In this document: piece by piece, positions 18,585 to 26,026 of the stretch
Layout: each line of letters starts with the position of its first letter
How positions within the stretch are numbered: the first letter of the stretch is position 1
Assembly (NCBI GenBank): GCA_913052635.1
Contig: CAJXDE010000004.1
Span: 1 to 43,000, forward strand
Length of the DNA stretch: 43,000 bases
Source of the DNA: an uncultured Halieaceae bacterium
GTDB taxonomy: Bacteria > Pseudomonadota > Gammaproteobacteria > Pseudomonadales > Halieaceae
Direction: 5' to 3'
Notes under the pieces: generated by a model
What the model saw: the letters and a program-made list of their open reading frames with translations, nothing else
Databases searched by the model: none
Told to the model about the DNA's origin: nothing
Translations under genes and position numbers: made by a program

Positions 18585-19015
18585 AGCCGCGCGTTCATCA
18601 AACGGTGCGCGCATCCGCACCTGTATACCGGGCAGCGCACGGACAACGCGGATTCTCTCTGGTGGAGATGCTCGCGGCGCTGGTCATTCTCGGGTTAGCG
18701 CTGGGTGCGCTGTATCAGGCGGCCTCGGGTGCCACGCGCAATGCAAGGGTGTCCGCAGAGTATGCTATCGCGACGACGCTGGCCGAATCTGAGCTAGACG
18801 CCTTCGTTATCAGCCGCCCAGATGTGGGCGTGACGCAGCGCGGGCGTTACGGTGACTACGAATGGGAGCGCTGGGTGGAGCTGATTCCGGAGCGCGAGGA
18901 ATCGGGTATTGCCTGGATGCGCATCGTGGTCAGCTGGTCCGGCGATAGTCAGCCGCGCACCGTCAGTCTGAGCACGATAGGTCGACTGAGTGAGGGTGCC
19001 GGCGATGCGTCGTGA
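18581..19015 (+). CDS. gspI: Minor pseudopilin GspI
   Basis: A 144-residue minor pseudopilin of the tip complex. The leader is unusually long (about 24 residues, MKPRVHQTVRASAPVYRAAH then GQRG) before FSLVEMLAALVILGLALGALY; a later start inside this leader is possible. The conserved Gly at -1, Phe at +1 and Glu at +5 are present. RYGDYEWERWVEL and IVVSWSGDSQPRTVSLST match the GspI C-terminal domain. It overlaps gspH by four bases and gspJ by eleven. Confidence 0.88.
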   Translation: MKPRVHQTVRASAPVYRAAHGQRGFSLVEMLAALVILGLALGALYQAASGATRNARVSAEYAIATTLAESELDAFVISRPDVGVTQRGRYGDYEWERWVELIPEREESGIAWMRIVVSWSGDSQPRTVSLSTIGRLSEGAGDAS

Positions 19016-19598
19016 AGCGGGCATGACGCTGGTGGAAGTGATGATCTCTGCGGTTGTTCTCTCGCTGCTGATGCTGGCGCTTTCAGCATCGCTGCGGACT
19101 TTCGCCACCACTTATACTGCGGTCGAGCAGTCCGCTGATCGCACGGCGCGGCTTCGGGAAGTGACCTACTTTTTGCGGCATGTGTTGCGCGAGGCTTACG
19201 CGCCACATCGGGGTGCGCTCCATGTTTCGGACAGTGAAATCAGTTGGCTGGCGCCCATCGATCGCGTGGGCGCGGCGGGTGGCGTGACCTGGCTCCGCCT
19301 GCGACGCGCTGGCGACACAGTGATGCTTGATTTCGCGATTCCCGATTCGGAGACGGCCGAAAAAGCGCGCACCGATCCGGCGTGGGGGGATGTGATTCCC
19401 TCTCAGGTATTGCTCGAAAATGTTAGACGATTTCAGGTTGAGGCAATCAAGGCGCCGAGTCGCAGCGGCTACAATGATGATGACGACGAGGCACTGAACG
19501 ACGAGTTACCACCGGGAGTGCAGCTGGAGTGGGAGCTTGAGGGTATGAGCTGGCCGCCGCTGATCGTGGCTTTCGACGATTACGAGATGGTGCGGTGA
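19005..19598 (+). CDS. gspJ: Minor pseudopilin GspJ
   Basis: A 197-residue minor pseudopilin of the tip complex. The leader MRREAG is followed by MTLVEVMISAVVLSLLMLAL; the residue after the cleavage Gly is Met instead of the usual Phe, which prepilin peptidases tolerate, and Glu is kept at +5. The globular part has the GspJ features REVTYFLRHVLREAY and an acidic DDDDEALNDE loop, and ends WPPLIVAFDDYEMVR. ATG at 19005 gives a normal short leader; an in-frame GTG at 18990 is less likely. It overlaps gspI by eleven bases and gspK by four. Confidence 0.85.
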   Translation: MRREAGMTLVEVMISAVVLSLLMLALSASLRTFATTYTAVEQSADRTARLREVTYFLRHVLREAYAPHRGALHVSDSEISWLAPIDRVGAAGGVTWLRLRRAGDTVMLDFAIPDSETAEKARTDPAWGDVIPSQVLLENVRRFQVEAIKAPSRSGYNDDDDEALNDELPPGVQLEWELEGMSWPPLIVAFDDYEMVR

Positions 19599-20464
19599 GA
19601 GGCTTAAGTAAACAACGGGGTGTCGCAATAGTGCTGGTGATGTGGCTTGTTGCCGCCATGAGCATCACGGTGGGCGGTGCGCTGGCGTTGGCCCGGGAAG
19701 AAATCGGCCTGGCCTCCTCGCGACTTGGAGAGGCGCAGGCGTTTGCGCTGGGTAAGGGTATCGCACGACTTGTCGTGATGGACCGCGCCAGAGCGCAGGC
19801 GGCAGTTGATGAAAACGGCGATCCGGACCCCGCGGGCCTATCGAGGGTGTTTATGTCCCGGTACGAGATCGATGACCTCACCGTGTCCGCGACTGTGTAT
19901 CCTGCGTCAGGATTTGTCTCGGTGGCAGAGTCAGACCCCGCAGTATGGCAGCAGTTATTGAGCGGGATTGGGGGTATGGATAACGTCGCCGCCGCTACCC
20001 TTGCGGAGCAAATTGTGAACAGCGAATTGGAGACGACCGCCTCCGCAGGCTCGGGGCCGCCGGGCAGTTTTCAGTTCTATTCGCGCTACCGGCAAGCCCG
20101 GTCAGCCGTTTATGTCGAGCAATTGCTGGGTGTCGAGGGTATGAATCGCGCGGTGTATGACCGAATTCGACCTAGTATCTCGCCCTTCAACGTCGGCTCC
20201 GGCATTGACCCTGCGGTCGCGCCGCCAGAAATGCTGGCCGTTTTTGGGGCCTCAAGAAAAAAAGAGGCAGACCTTTTAAGTAATGAGCCCGACCCTCGCG
20301 ATGCTTCGGGGTATTATTGCGTAGAAATAGAAGTGTCGGCCTCACCGTCAGAAAGATTCGTACAGCGGGTTTGGGTCGAGAGCCAGGGGTCAGACGAATT
20401 CTCGGCGGTACGACTCAGACGGATAGAAAAGCCGCGACAGAGCACACTGGGGCGAGCGGGCTAG
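19595..20464 (+). CDS. gspK: Minor pseudopilin GspK
   Basis: A 289-residue large minor pseudopilin that caps the pseudopilus tip. MRGLSKQRG is followed by VAIVLVMWLVAAMSITVGGAL; like other GspK proteins it lacks the Glu at +5 (here Val-Met-Trp), and this is diagnostic for K. A helical insert, NSELETTASAGSGPPGSF to VYVEQLLGVEGM, and NRAVYDRIRPSISPFNV match the family. GTG is the start, overlapping the gspJ stop (GTGA). Length is on the short side of the family. It is followed after three bases by the GspL-like gene. Confidence 0.88.
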   Translation: MRGLSKQRGVAIVLVMWLVAAMSITVGGALALAREEIGLASSRLGEAQAFALGKGIARLVVMDRARAQAAVDENGDPDPAGLSRVFMSRYEIDDLTVSATVYPASGFVSVAESDPAVWQQLLSGIGGMDNVAAATLAEQIVNSELETTASAGSGPPGSFQFYSRYRQARSAVYVEQLLGVEGMNRAVYDRIRPSISPFNVGSGIDPAVAPPEMLAVFGASRKKEADLLSNEPDPRDASGYYCVEIEVSASPSERFVQRVWVESQGSDEFSAVRLRRIEKPRQSTLGRAG

Positions 20465-20467
20465 GGT

Positions 20468-21571
20468 ATGGCGGACGTCGGCAACAAATGGAGCCTTTTT
20501 GGCCTCGATCTGACCCGGTCGGGCAAGTGGGTGGCGCTCGGCTTTCATCAGCTGATGTACGATCAAGGTGCTTGGCTGCTTCAGCGTTTTGACCCCTCGA
20601 TTCATGTCACCCGTGGTGATGAGGCTCTTTGGTACCGGGCCGACGCGCCGTTAGGCGAGGGAGTTGCTACCGATGAACAGACGCCCTTCAGTGCGGTCGC
20701 ACTTTCCGCCGACGCCGTACTTTTAAAGACGCTTCATCTTCCTGCCTGTGCGGAGGAGGATTTGGACGACGCCATGCTGCTTGAAGTGGGTTTGTCCTCG
20801 CCTTTTCCCGATACCGACACGCGAGCGGCGTGGCGAGTGGTCGGTCGTTATGAAAACGTGATTGAGGTCGCTTTGGCCATTACATCACAAGCCGCTATCG
20901 ACGATTTGTTGGCAGAGCCTCGCGACAGCTCAGACGCCGGTGCGCCGAAACCCGAGGTGTGGGCATTCGATCATCACGGCATACCTATTTCCTTTGCCGG
21001 TTATGGCGGCAGCGAGCGACGGTCTGCCTACCTGCGGCGGCTAGTTCATGCGTCGAGCCTGGTTGCCGCTGTGTGGGTGTCTTGTGTGGTGGCGATCACG
21101 TTGCTGGCCGGCGCCACTGCACTTCGGGCGGATCGGCTGGACGCGACGTTTGAGCAGGTACGGAGTGATGCGGCGGCCGCGGCGATACAACGCGAATCTT
21201 TGCAATTGGGACGAACTCGTTTGTCAGCAATCGAGCGTGCTATCAGCGAGCGACCCAATTATCAGTATTGGTTAAATCATATCGCCGCGTCAGCGCCCGA
21301 TACCGTCTATTTAGACCGGCTCAACTTTGACGGCAACGAGGTGACGGTAAACGGGTACTCAAACAACGCGGCAGTGTATTTGCGCATGCTGACTGAGGAG
21401 CCCGGGTACACTGATGTCACGGCCCTGTCTGCTTTTGCGAGAGACCGTAATAACGGTTTGGAGCGTTTCAGCATCCAATGGCGGGTCACCGCGCCTCCCA
21501 CGCCCCCTCAACTCTCTGAGGTAGATAACGAGGCAATTGAGGAATCTAGTGAGGCGGAGGTAGGCTCATGA
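20468..21571 (+). CDS. gspL: GspL-like type II secretion assembly platform protein
   Basis: A 367-residue single-pass inner-membrane protein in the gspL position. About 190 residues at the N-terminus are cytoplasmic and resemble the actin-like GspL/PilM fold (LFGLDLTRSGKWVALGFHQL, FSAVALSADAVLLKTLHLPA). One transmembrane segment lies near 197-217. A periplasmic part follows with a short coiled coil and a PilN-like ferredoxin fold (YWLNHIAASAPDTVYLDRLN, VTVNGYSNNAAVYLRML). It should bridge GspE to GspM. The assignment rests on domain layout and operon position more than on strong motif identity. It overlaps the next gene by four bases. Confidence 0.75.
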   Translation: MADVGNKWSLFGLDLTRSGKWVALGFHQLMYDQGAWLLQRFDPSIHVTRGDEALWYRADAPLGEGVATDEQTPFSAVALSADAVLLKTLHLPACAEEDLDDAMLLEVGLSSPFPDTDTRAAWRVVGRYENVIEVALAITSQAAIDDLLAEPRDSSDAGAPKPEVWAFDHHGIPISFAGYGGSERRSAYLRRLVHASSLVAAVWVSCVVAITLLAGATALRADRLDATFEQVRSDAAAAAIQRESLQLGRTRLSAIERAISERPNYQYWLNHIAASAPDTVYLDRLNFDGNEVTVNGYSNNAAVYLRMLTEEPGYTDVTALSAFARDRNNGLERFSIQWRVTAPPTPPQLSEVDNEAIEESSEAEVGS

Positions 21572-22209
21572 ACTGGCGAGACAGTTTGGACGCTGCCAAG
21601 GCGCGGTTGTTAACGATTCAGTCCTCGACGGTTAAATTGCCCTTGCAAGCAAGGTCAGTCGTTTATGGGGCGACCGCAGTTTTTGCCGTGGTGACGCTCC
21701 TCACGCTGAGCAATGTACTGGGCTGGTGGCTGGGCAGCTTTTCCGACATCAGCGCCACTAAACCGCGCATCAGTCGGTTGCTGGGCTACATTGAAGCTGC
21801 TCCTCAGATTGAGTCGGCGACGGCTGAGATTGATTTGGCCTTGACGCGGGTTGCTATCGAGGACACCGGCGATACCGGTCGCGGCGGTGCGCTATTGCAA
21901 CAGCAGCTGCGCCAGTTGGCGGGACGTGTAGGGTTGACTGTGGTGGGGAGCGAGGTAAAAGAACCCGTTCAGCTAGAGACCTTGGTGAAGCTCAATGCCA
22001 CCCTAAAAGTCACCGGCGGTCCCGATGATTTCGACGAGTTTTTTCAGCTACTGTATCGCGCATCGCCGGCCTTGTTCCCTGAGGGTATGCAGGCAGAGGC
22101 GCTGCGACGCATTAACCGCAGGCTTCGCAATCCTGATGCGGCTACTGCAGACCATTTGAGCGCTCGTATTGACGTTGCGGCTTATCGGTTGAGCGAACCC
22201 AATGACTGA
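21568..22209 (+). CDS. gspM: GspM-like type II secretion protein
   Basis: A 213-residue protein with one transmembrane segment near residues 31-55 (VVYGATAVFAVVTLLTLSNV) and a periplasmic domain of about 150 residues. The domain has a short helix, then LLQQQLRQLAGRVGLTVVGS and VKLNATLKVTGGPDDFDEFF; the alternating pattern fits the ferredoxin-like fold of GspM/PilO. Position between gspL and the gspC-like gene supports the call; sequence identity to classical GspM looks low. It overlaps gspL by four bases and the gspC-like gene by eight, so synthesis of the platform proteins is probably coupled. Confidence 0.7.
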   Translation: MNWRDSLDAAKARLLTIQSSTVKLPLQARSVVYGATAVFAVVTLLTLSNVLGWWLGSFSDISATKPRISRLLGYIEAAPQIESATAEIDLALTRVAIEDTGDTGRGGALLQQQLRQLAGRVGLTVVGSEVKEPVQLETLVKLNATLKVTGGPDDFDEFFQLLYRASPALFPEGMQAEALRRINRRLRNPDAATADHLSARIDVAAYRLSEPND

Positions 22210-22936
22210 GGGCGCATGGGCAAGCTGGCGTGACTGGCCTAAACCGCTGCAGCTGTCTGCAAGCTTGATCGTTGGGGCGCTTGGGCTGACAACGGTTTAC
22301 ACTTTATCAGCCGGCTCACCCAAGCCGGTATTGCCCTCCAGTGCCCTGTTTGAGCCCGTGAGCGTTGCGCAAACACTGTCCTCATCACGCCCGGAGCTAA
22401 GCAGCTTCGATTTTGTTCTCAGACCCGTGTTTGCCCTAGACAGAAAGCCCCGGCGATCTGACCTACTCTCAGAAAATGACGCAGCACTTGTCGCCTCACA
22501 GGCTGACGCGGACGTGGTGGAGAGCATAGACGGCATCAACCTGTTGGGAATATTTGGCTCCGGGGAAGTGGCGGGCGCGATTATCCGTCTCGATAATGGT
22601 GAGCGACAGCGCTTGGTGGTGGGCCAATCAATAAAAGGCTGGACATTGGGCTCGATCGAGTCGCGCCGCGTGCTCCTGCAGGCGGTGACAGGTGAGGAGG
22701 CTAGACTGGAGATGGCATATGCCACTGATCAGTCAATTTTGGCCACTGAAATGGAAGGTGAGTCTGGTTCCGCCATCCCACAGGCAACTGCTACCGACGG
22801 CGCGCTGAATCAAAATAATGACGCGCCCACTCAAAAAGCGGAGCCCGCCAGACCACCTACGCGGATGTCGTTCGAAAACATTTATGGTGGCGCGCCGAAG
22901 CAAGACGCCTCCCGAAGGCAAGAAGGAAATGAGTGA
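22202..22936 (+). CDS. GspC/XpsN-like type II secretion clamp protein
   Basis: A 244-residue bitopic protein that should link the inner-membrane platform to the secretin. One transmembrane segment spans about residues 15-36. After it comes FVLRPVFALDRKPRR, similar to the start of the GspC/GspN homology region, then INLLGIFGSGEVAGAIIRLD and LVVGQSIKGWTLGSI, the HR (T2SSC) domain core. The C-terminal 60 residues are disordered-looking, rich in Gln, Asn, Thr and Pro, and there is no PDZ or coiled coil. In the Xanthomonas xps cluster this slot is xpsN. It overlaps gspM and gspD by eight bases each. Confidence 0.75.
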   Translation: MTEGAWASWRDWPKPLQLSASLIVGALGLTTVYTLSAGSPKPVLPSSALFEPVSVAQTLSSSRPELSSFDFVLRPVFALDRKPRRSDLLSENDAALVASQADADVVESIDGINLLGIFGSGEVAGAIIRLDNGERQRLVVGQSIKGWTLGSIESRRVLLQAVTGEEARLEMAYATDQSILATEMEGESGSAIPQATATDGALNQNNDAPTQKAEPARPPTRMSFENIYGGAPKQDASRRQEGNE

Positions 22937-25145
22937 CCTCATGTTAGAGCTGATTAACTTTACAGGACGGGCGGTGGGTCGGGGCCTCGGCAACAAAGGC
23001 GGCCGGCCTATTGCTTTGCGCTGCGTCACAGCCGCGCCCTTGGCGCTGACCGCGGTCTTTTTAGCCAGTTGCGCGACGCAAGATGTGACGCCCGCTCAGC
23101 AGTCCGCTACCCCATCTTCAGCCACGGGCGCTGCGGCGGCCGGGCAAAGTGACGGCAGTGGCCCGGTCGCGGAGCTGTCACCAGATAAAAACATCGACGG
23201 CCGCGGAGTGATTTTTCCTGGGACTGATGTAGGTGTTCAGATGCCCCCCCCGCGCGAGCCGATAAAGCTTTATGGCGACGCGGTTTCCCTGAATTTTGAG
23301 GAGGCGCCGCTGTCAGAGGTGGTGCATTCGGTGTTGGGTGAAATCCTCGAGCTTGACTACATCGTCGAACACCCGGTGCAGGGCGCTGTCACATTGCGGA
23401 CGCGTTCCCCTATCCCTCGTGACCAGCTGTTGCCGATTTTGGAGTCCTTACTTCATAACAACGGCGCACTGATGGTGCGTGGACCCAACGATCGCTTGTT
23501 CATCAGCGGTGCGCAAAAAGCTGGCAGGATGGCCCCCAGCTTCCAGAATGCCAAAGGTGCCGGCACTGGCTTCTCCAATGTCATCGTGCCGCTCCAGTAC
23601 ATTGGCGCACCCGAGATGGCGGAAATTTTGAAGCCGGTCGCGACCAAGACTGCTTTTGTTCGCATCGATACCAAGCGCAATCTGCTCGTCTTGGCGGGTA
23701 CGCAGATGCAGATCGACGGTTGGCTCGACATTGTCACCACCTTTGACATCGACCAATTGGCGGGGACGTCAGTGGGGATATTCCCGATCACGCGAGGCGC
23801 GGTTGAAGATGTCTTTGTGGAGCTTGAACACATTCTCAACACCGCCGATGGCGGTACTGGCGGCGGCGCGGGTAGGGGCCTTGCCAGTATGGTGCGCGTG
23901 CTCCCCGTGGAGCGCTTGAACAGTATTCTCGTTGTTTCGCCACGCGCTGCCTATATCGATACCGTGGGGCGATGGGTGGAGCAACTTGATAGTATTGACG
24001 AGCCCGCTTCCGAGGCGACTCTGCACGTCTATGACGTGGTCAATGGCAACGCGGCTCAGATGGCCATGCTGTTGAGCACGATTTTTGGTGAGAGCAGCGG
24101 TGGTGGTGCTAAGGTTCAGCGGCCGCAATCTCAGGTGGCGCCCGGCATGAATTCACAACGGTCCGGCGGTGCAGGCGGTGCCGGCAACATGCCGAGTACA
24201 GGAGCCGGGCAATCTATGGGCGGGTCGAGCTTTGAGCTGGGTGAGTCTATTCGCGTAGTTTCTGATGACTACAACAATGCGCTTCTCGTCTACGCGTCCC
24301 CTTATGAGTACAGCAAGATAGAGCGCATCTTGAAGAAGCTGGATGTGGTTGCCACACAGGTTCTGATCGAGGCTAGTATTGTCGAGGTTCAACTCACCGA
24401 CGGGCTGGAGTTCGGGCTTGAGTGGACCTTTCAAAATGGCATCGGTAACAACTATCAGGGCGCTGGCGCGCTAGACCTGACGGGGCTTGCACCAGTGTCA
24501 TCGGGCTTCTCTTACACAGTAACGAGCGCCAATGACGTGCGTGCGGTGGTGAACGCACTTGCAGAAGAATCGCTCGTAAATGTGATTTCCACGCCGTCTG
24601 TGCTGGTTTTGGACAACCACACCGCGGCGATCCACGTGGGTGACCAGCAACCCATCCAATCACGCCAGTTAGTCACCGATGGCGGGAATATAACGAACTC
24701 CATTGAATACAAGGACACCGGGGTAAAACTCGAGGTGAAGCCATCGGTCAATGACGGCGGCTTGGTCACGCTGGATGTGAATCAATCGGTGACTGACGTG
24801 GGCCCCGAAGATGCGGCCACAGGGCAGCGAAGCTTTTTGGAGCGCAACGTGAGTAGCCGTATTGCCGTTCGCAGCGGGGAGTCAGTGGTATTGGGCGGCC
24901 TCATAACGGATAACTCCACAGTCGCTAAGAGCGGTGTGCCTTATCTCATGGATATCCCCGTGCTGGGCAATTTGTTCAGTACGAACACAGACTCAACCAA
25001 GCGTGTCGAACTGCTCGTTTTCATTACCCCTAAAGTAGTGGAGTCTGATGCGGAGCTGCGTGACCTGACTCGGGAGATGCGCGACCGCATGCGCGGCTTG
25101 ACGGATTTCGACGATTTGCCAATGCAGCTGGAAGATGATGGGTGA
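22929..25145 (+). CDS. gspD: Type II secretion outer-membrane secretin GspD
   Basis: Outer-membrane channel, 738 residues from the ATG at 22929. N0 domain near 115-190 (VSLNFEEAPLSEVVHSVLGE), then N1-N3 domains with Gly- and Ser-rich insertions (GGTGGGAGRG; NMPSTGAGQSMGGSS). The secretin domain follows: VLIEASIVEVQLTDGLEFGL, NVISTPSVLVLDNHTAAIHV, then VPYLMDIPVLGNLFSTNT and VELLVFITPKVV. The leader ends in FLASC, a good lipobox, with the Cys at residue 48. The 47-residue leader is long; a GTG at 22974 with AGGA 7 bases upstream would give a 32-residue leader and may be the true start. The frame is open upstream to 22818, inside gspC, but that part is not homologous. The gene ends the core operon. 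Confidence 0.93.
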   Translation: MSDLMLELINFTGRAVGRGLGNKGGRPIALRCVTAAPLALTAVFLASCATQDVTPAQQSATPSSATGAAAAGQSDGSGPVAELSPDKNIDGRGVIFPGTDVGVQMPPPREPIKLYGDAVSLNFEEAPLSEVVHSVLGEILELDYIVEHPVQGAVTLRTRSPIPRDQLLPILESLLHNNGALMVRGPNDRLFISGAQKAGRMAPSFQNAKGAGTGFSNVIVPLQYIGAPEMAEILKPVATKTAFVRIDTKRNLLVLAGTQMQIDGWLDIVTTFDIDQLAGTSVGIFPITRGAVEDVFVELEHILNTADGGTGGGAGRGLASMVRVLPVERLNSILVVSPRAAYIDTVGRWVEQLDSIDEPASEATLHVYDVVNGNAAQMAMLLSTIFGESSGGGAKVQRPQSQVAPGMNSQRSGGAGGAGNMPSTGAGQSMGGSSFELGESIRVVSDDYNNALLVYASPYEYSKIERILKKLDVVATQVLIEASIVEVQLTDGLEFGLEWTFQNGIGNNYQGAGALDLTGLAPVSSGFSYTVTSANDVRAVVNALAEESLVNVISTPSVLVLDNHTAAIHVGDQQPIQSRQLVTDGGNITNSIEYKDTGVKLEVKPSVNDGGLVTLDVNQSVTDVGPEDAATGQRSFLERNVSSRIAVRSGESVVLGGLITDNSTVAKSGVPYLMDIPVLGNLFSTNTDSTKRVELLVFITPKVVESDAELRDLTREMRDRMRGLTDFDDLPMQLEDDG

Positions 25146-25189
25146 TTGCGGTTTCGAAGTTGGTGCCTACTGAGACTCAGGGCTTTTCC

Positions 25190-25630
25190 ATGGGCCTTTG
25201 GCGCGGGCTCGAGGCACTCCTTCTGAAGCTGCTCAAGCGACTGATGGTTATTGGCGGCCTTCCGGCGGTATTCAGCGCCTGCACCATGGCACCTGACCAG
25301 AATACTGAAGATTTGGTGGGTCAGCGTGCGATTTCGTGGGCAGAAGCGCTCATCGAGCTAGACTATGACGGTGCGCTCACATATATGACACCCAGCTATC
25401 AGGCGAGCCCCAGGGCTGATCGTTATCGGGGAGACTTCAGCGGGGCAGGCTTCTGGCGATCAGTCACAGGTCATTCGGTTGACTGTGGCGAAAGTCAGGC
25501 TCCGTCGCGATGCGATGTCACAATTATTATCCGTATGCTTGTGCCGCCAGAGGTGGCCAGGGAAACACCAATCTCTTATGACATGACCTGGGTGTTGCTG
25601 GATGGCCAGTGGTATCTATATCGTAAGTGA
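25190..25630 (+). CDS. Putative small lipoprotein at the end of the secretion operon
   Basis: A 146-residue protein with a hydrophobic leader and a lipobox-like VFSAC, Cys at residue 31. The mature part, about 115 residues, begins with an acidic stretch and has AISWAEALIELDYDGALTYM, then a Cys pair (VDCGESQAPSRCDVT) and the ending VLLDGQWYLYRK. The helix-then-curved-sheet pattern and closing Trp-Tyr strand suggest an NTF2-like fold; this is inference. ATG at 25190 is used, while an in-frame GTG at 25142 overlapping the gspD stop (GTGA) would add 16 residues and fits the operon's overlap habit. I do not recognise the family. The position after a lipobox-bearing secretin makes a pilotin or secretion accessory role possible. 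Confidence 0.65.
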   Translation: MGLWRGLEALLLKLLKRLMVIGGLPAVFSACTMAPDQNTEDLVGQRAISWAEALIELDYDGALTYMTPSYQASPRADRYRGDFSGAGFWRSVTGHSVDCGESQAPSRCDVTIIIRMLVPPEVARETPISYDMTWVLLDGQWYLYRK

Positions 25631-25934
25631 AACCCTATCGGTAGCTTCTGGAGCTCGAAACTGAAGACATGCCGTGCAACAGGTCCTTCGCGAAGGTTGT
25701 TGTTGTCTCGGTTTGCTAAAAGCTCCCCGTTAGCGCCTCGATCATCTGGTTTTGACGGAATTGACAAAAAAATCACAAAAAAAAAGGAATTATGTCGGTC
25801 GCGTACCCGTCAAAAAGGTAGCAAGTCCTGTGTTCATGTATACAATCCGTTTTCCATAAGGTCGGCAATCGTCGACTTCCGGTAGGAGCATTGATATTGC
25901 TCTTGTCGGTGCTGACGGACATTGGTCGGTTGTA

Positions 25935-25963
25935 TTGTCACGTATCTGCAGACGTGCTAGTTT
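25935..25963 (+). promoter_or_regulatory. Predicted sigma-70 promoter of the exported protein gene
   Basis: TTGTCA (-35, five of six to consensus) is separated by 17 bases from TAGTTT (-10, three of six). The -10 is preceded by TGC, an extended -10 element. Transcription would begin near 25970 and leave a leader of about 57 bases before the ATG at 26027. Predicted only by eye. Confidence 0.4.
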
Positions 25964-25993
25964 GCTGGAGTTTGGTTGCGAGACAGCATTCAA

Positions 25994-26009
25994 TATCAAA
26001 CGTTTGATA
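25994..26009. promoter_or_regulatory. Perfect 16-bp palindrome (operator or leader hairpin)
   Basis: TATCAAAC followed directly by GTTTGATA is a perfect inverted repeat without spacer, 17 bases before the ATG and 8 bases before the SD of the exported protein gene. It lies downstream of the predicted transcription start, where a dimeric repressor could block elongation. As RNA it would form a short hairpin just before the ribosome site. Confidence 0.45.
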
Positions 26010-26026
26010 CTTTTAGGAGTGATTCG

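Larger units (their letters stand above)
25631..26026 (+). other. 396-base intergenic region before the exported protein gene
   Basis: No gene of usual length is seen here. It holds a 12-bp perfect palindrome CCTTCGCGAAGG (25685-25696), an A-rich tract with TTGACA at 25761, a possible 9-codon ORF with AAAGGA before its ATG (25792-25821), a sigma-70-like promoter at 25935-25963 and a 16-bp palindrome at 25994-26009. The lower GC of 25690-25860 compared with the flanks marks it as regulatory or non-coding. Confidence 0.6.

Noticed and set aside
22818-22928. 37-codon N-terminal extension of GspD
   Set aside because: It overlaps the end of gspC and would put the signal peptide deep inside the chain.
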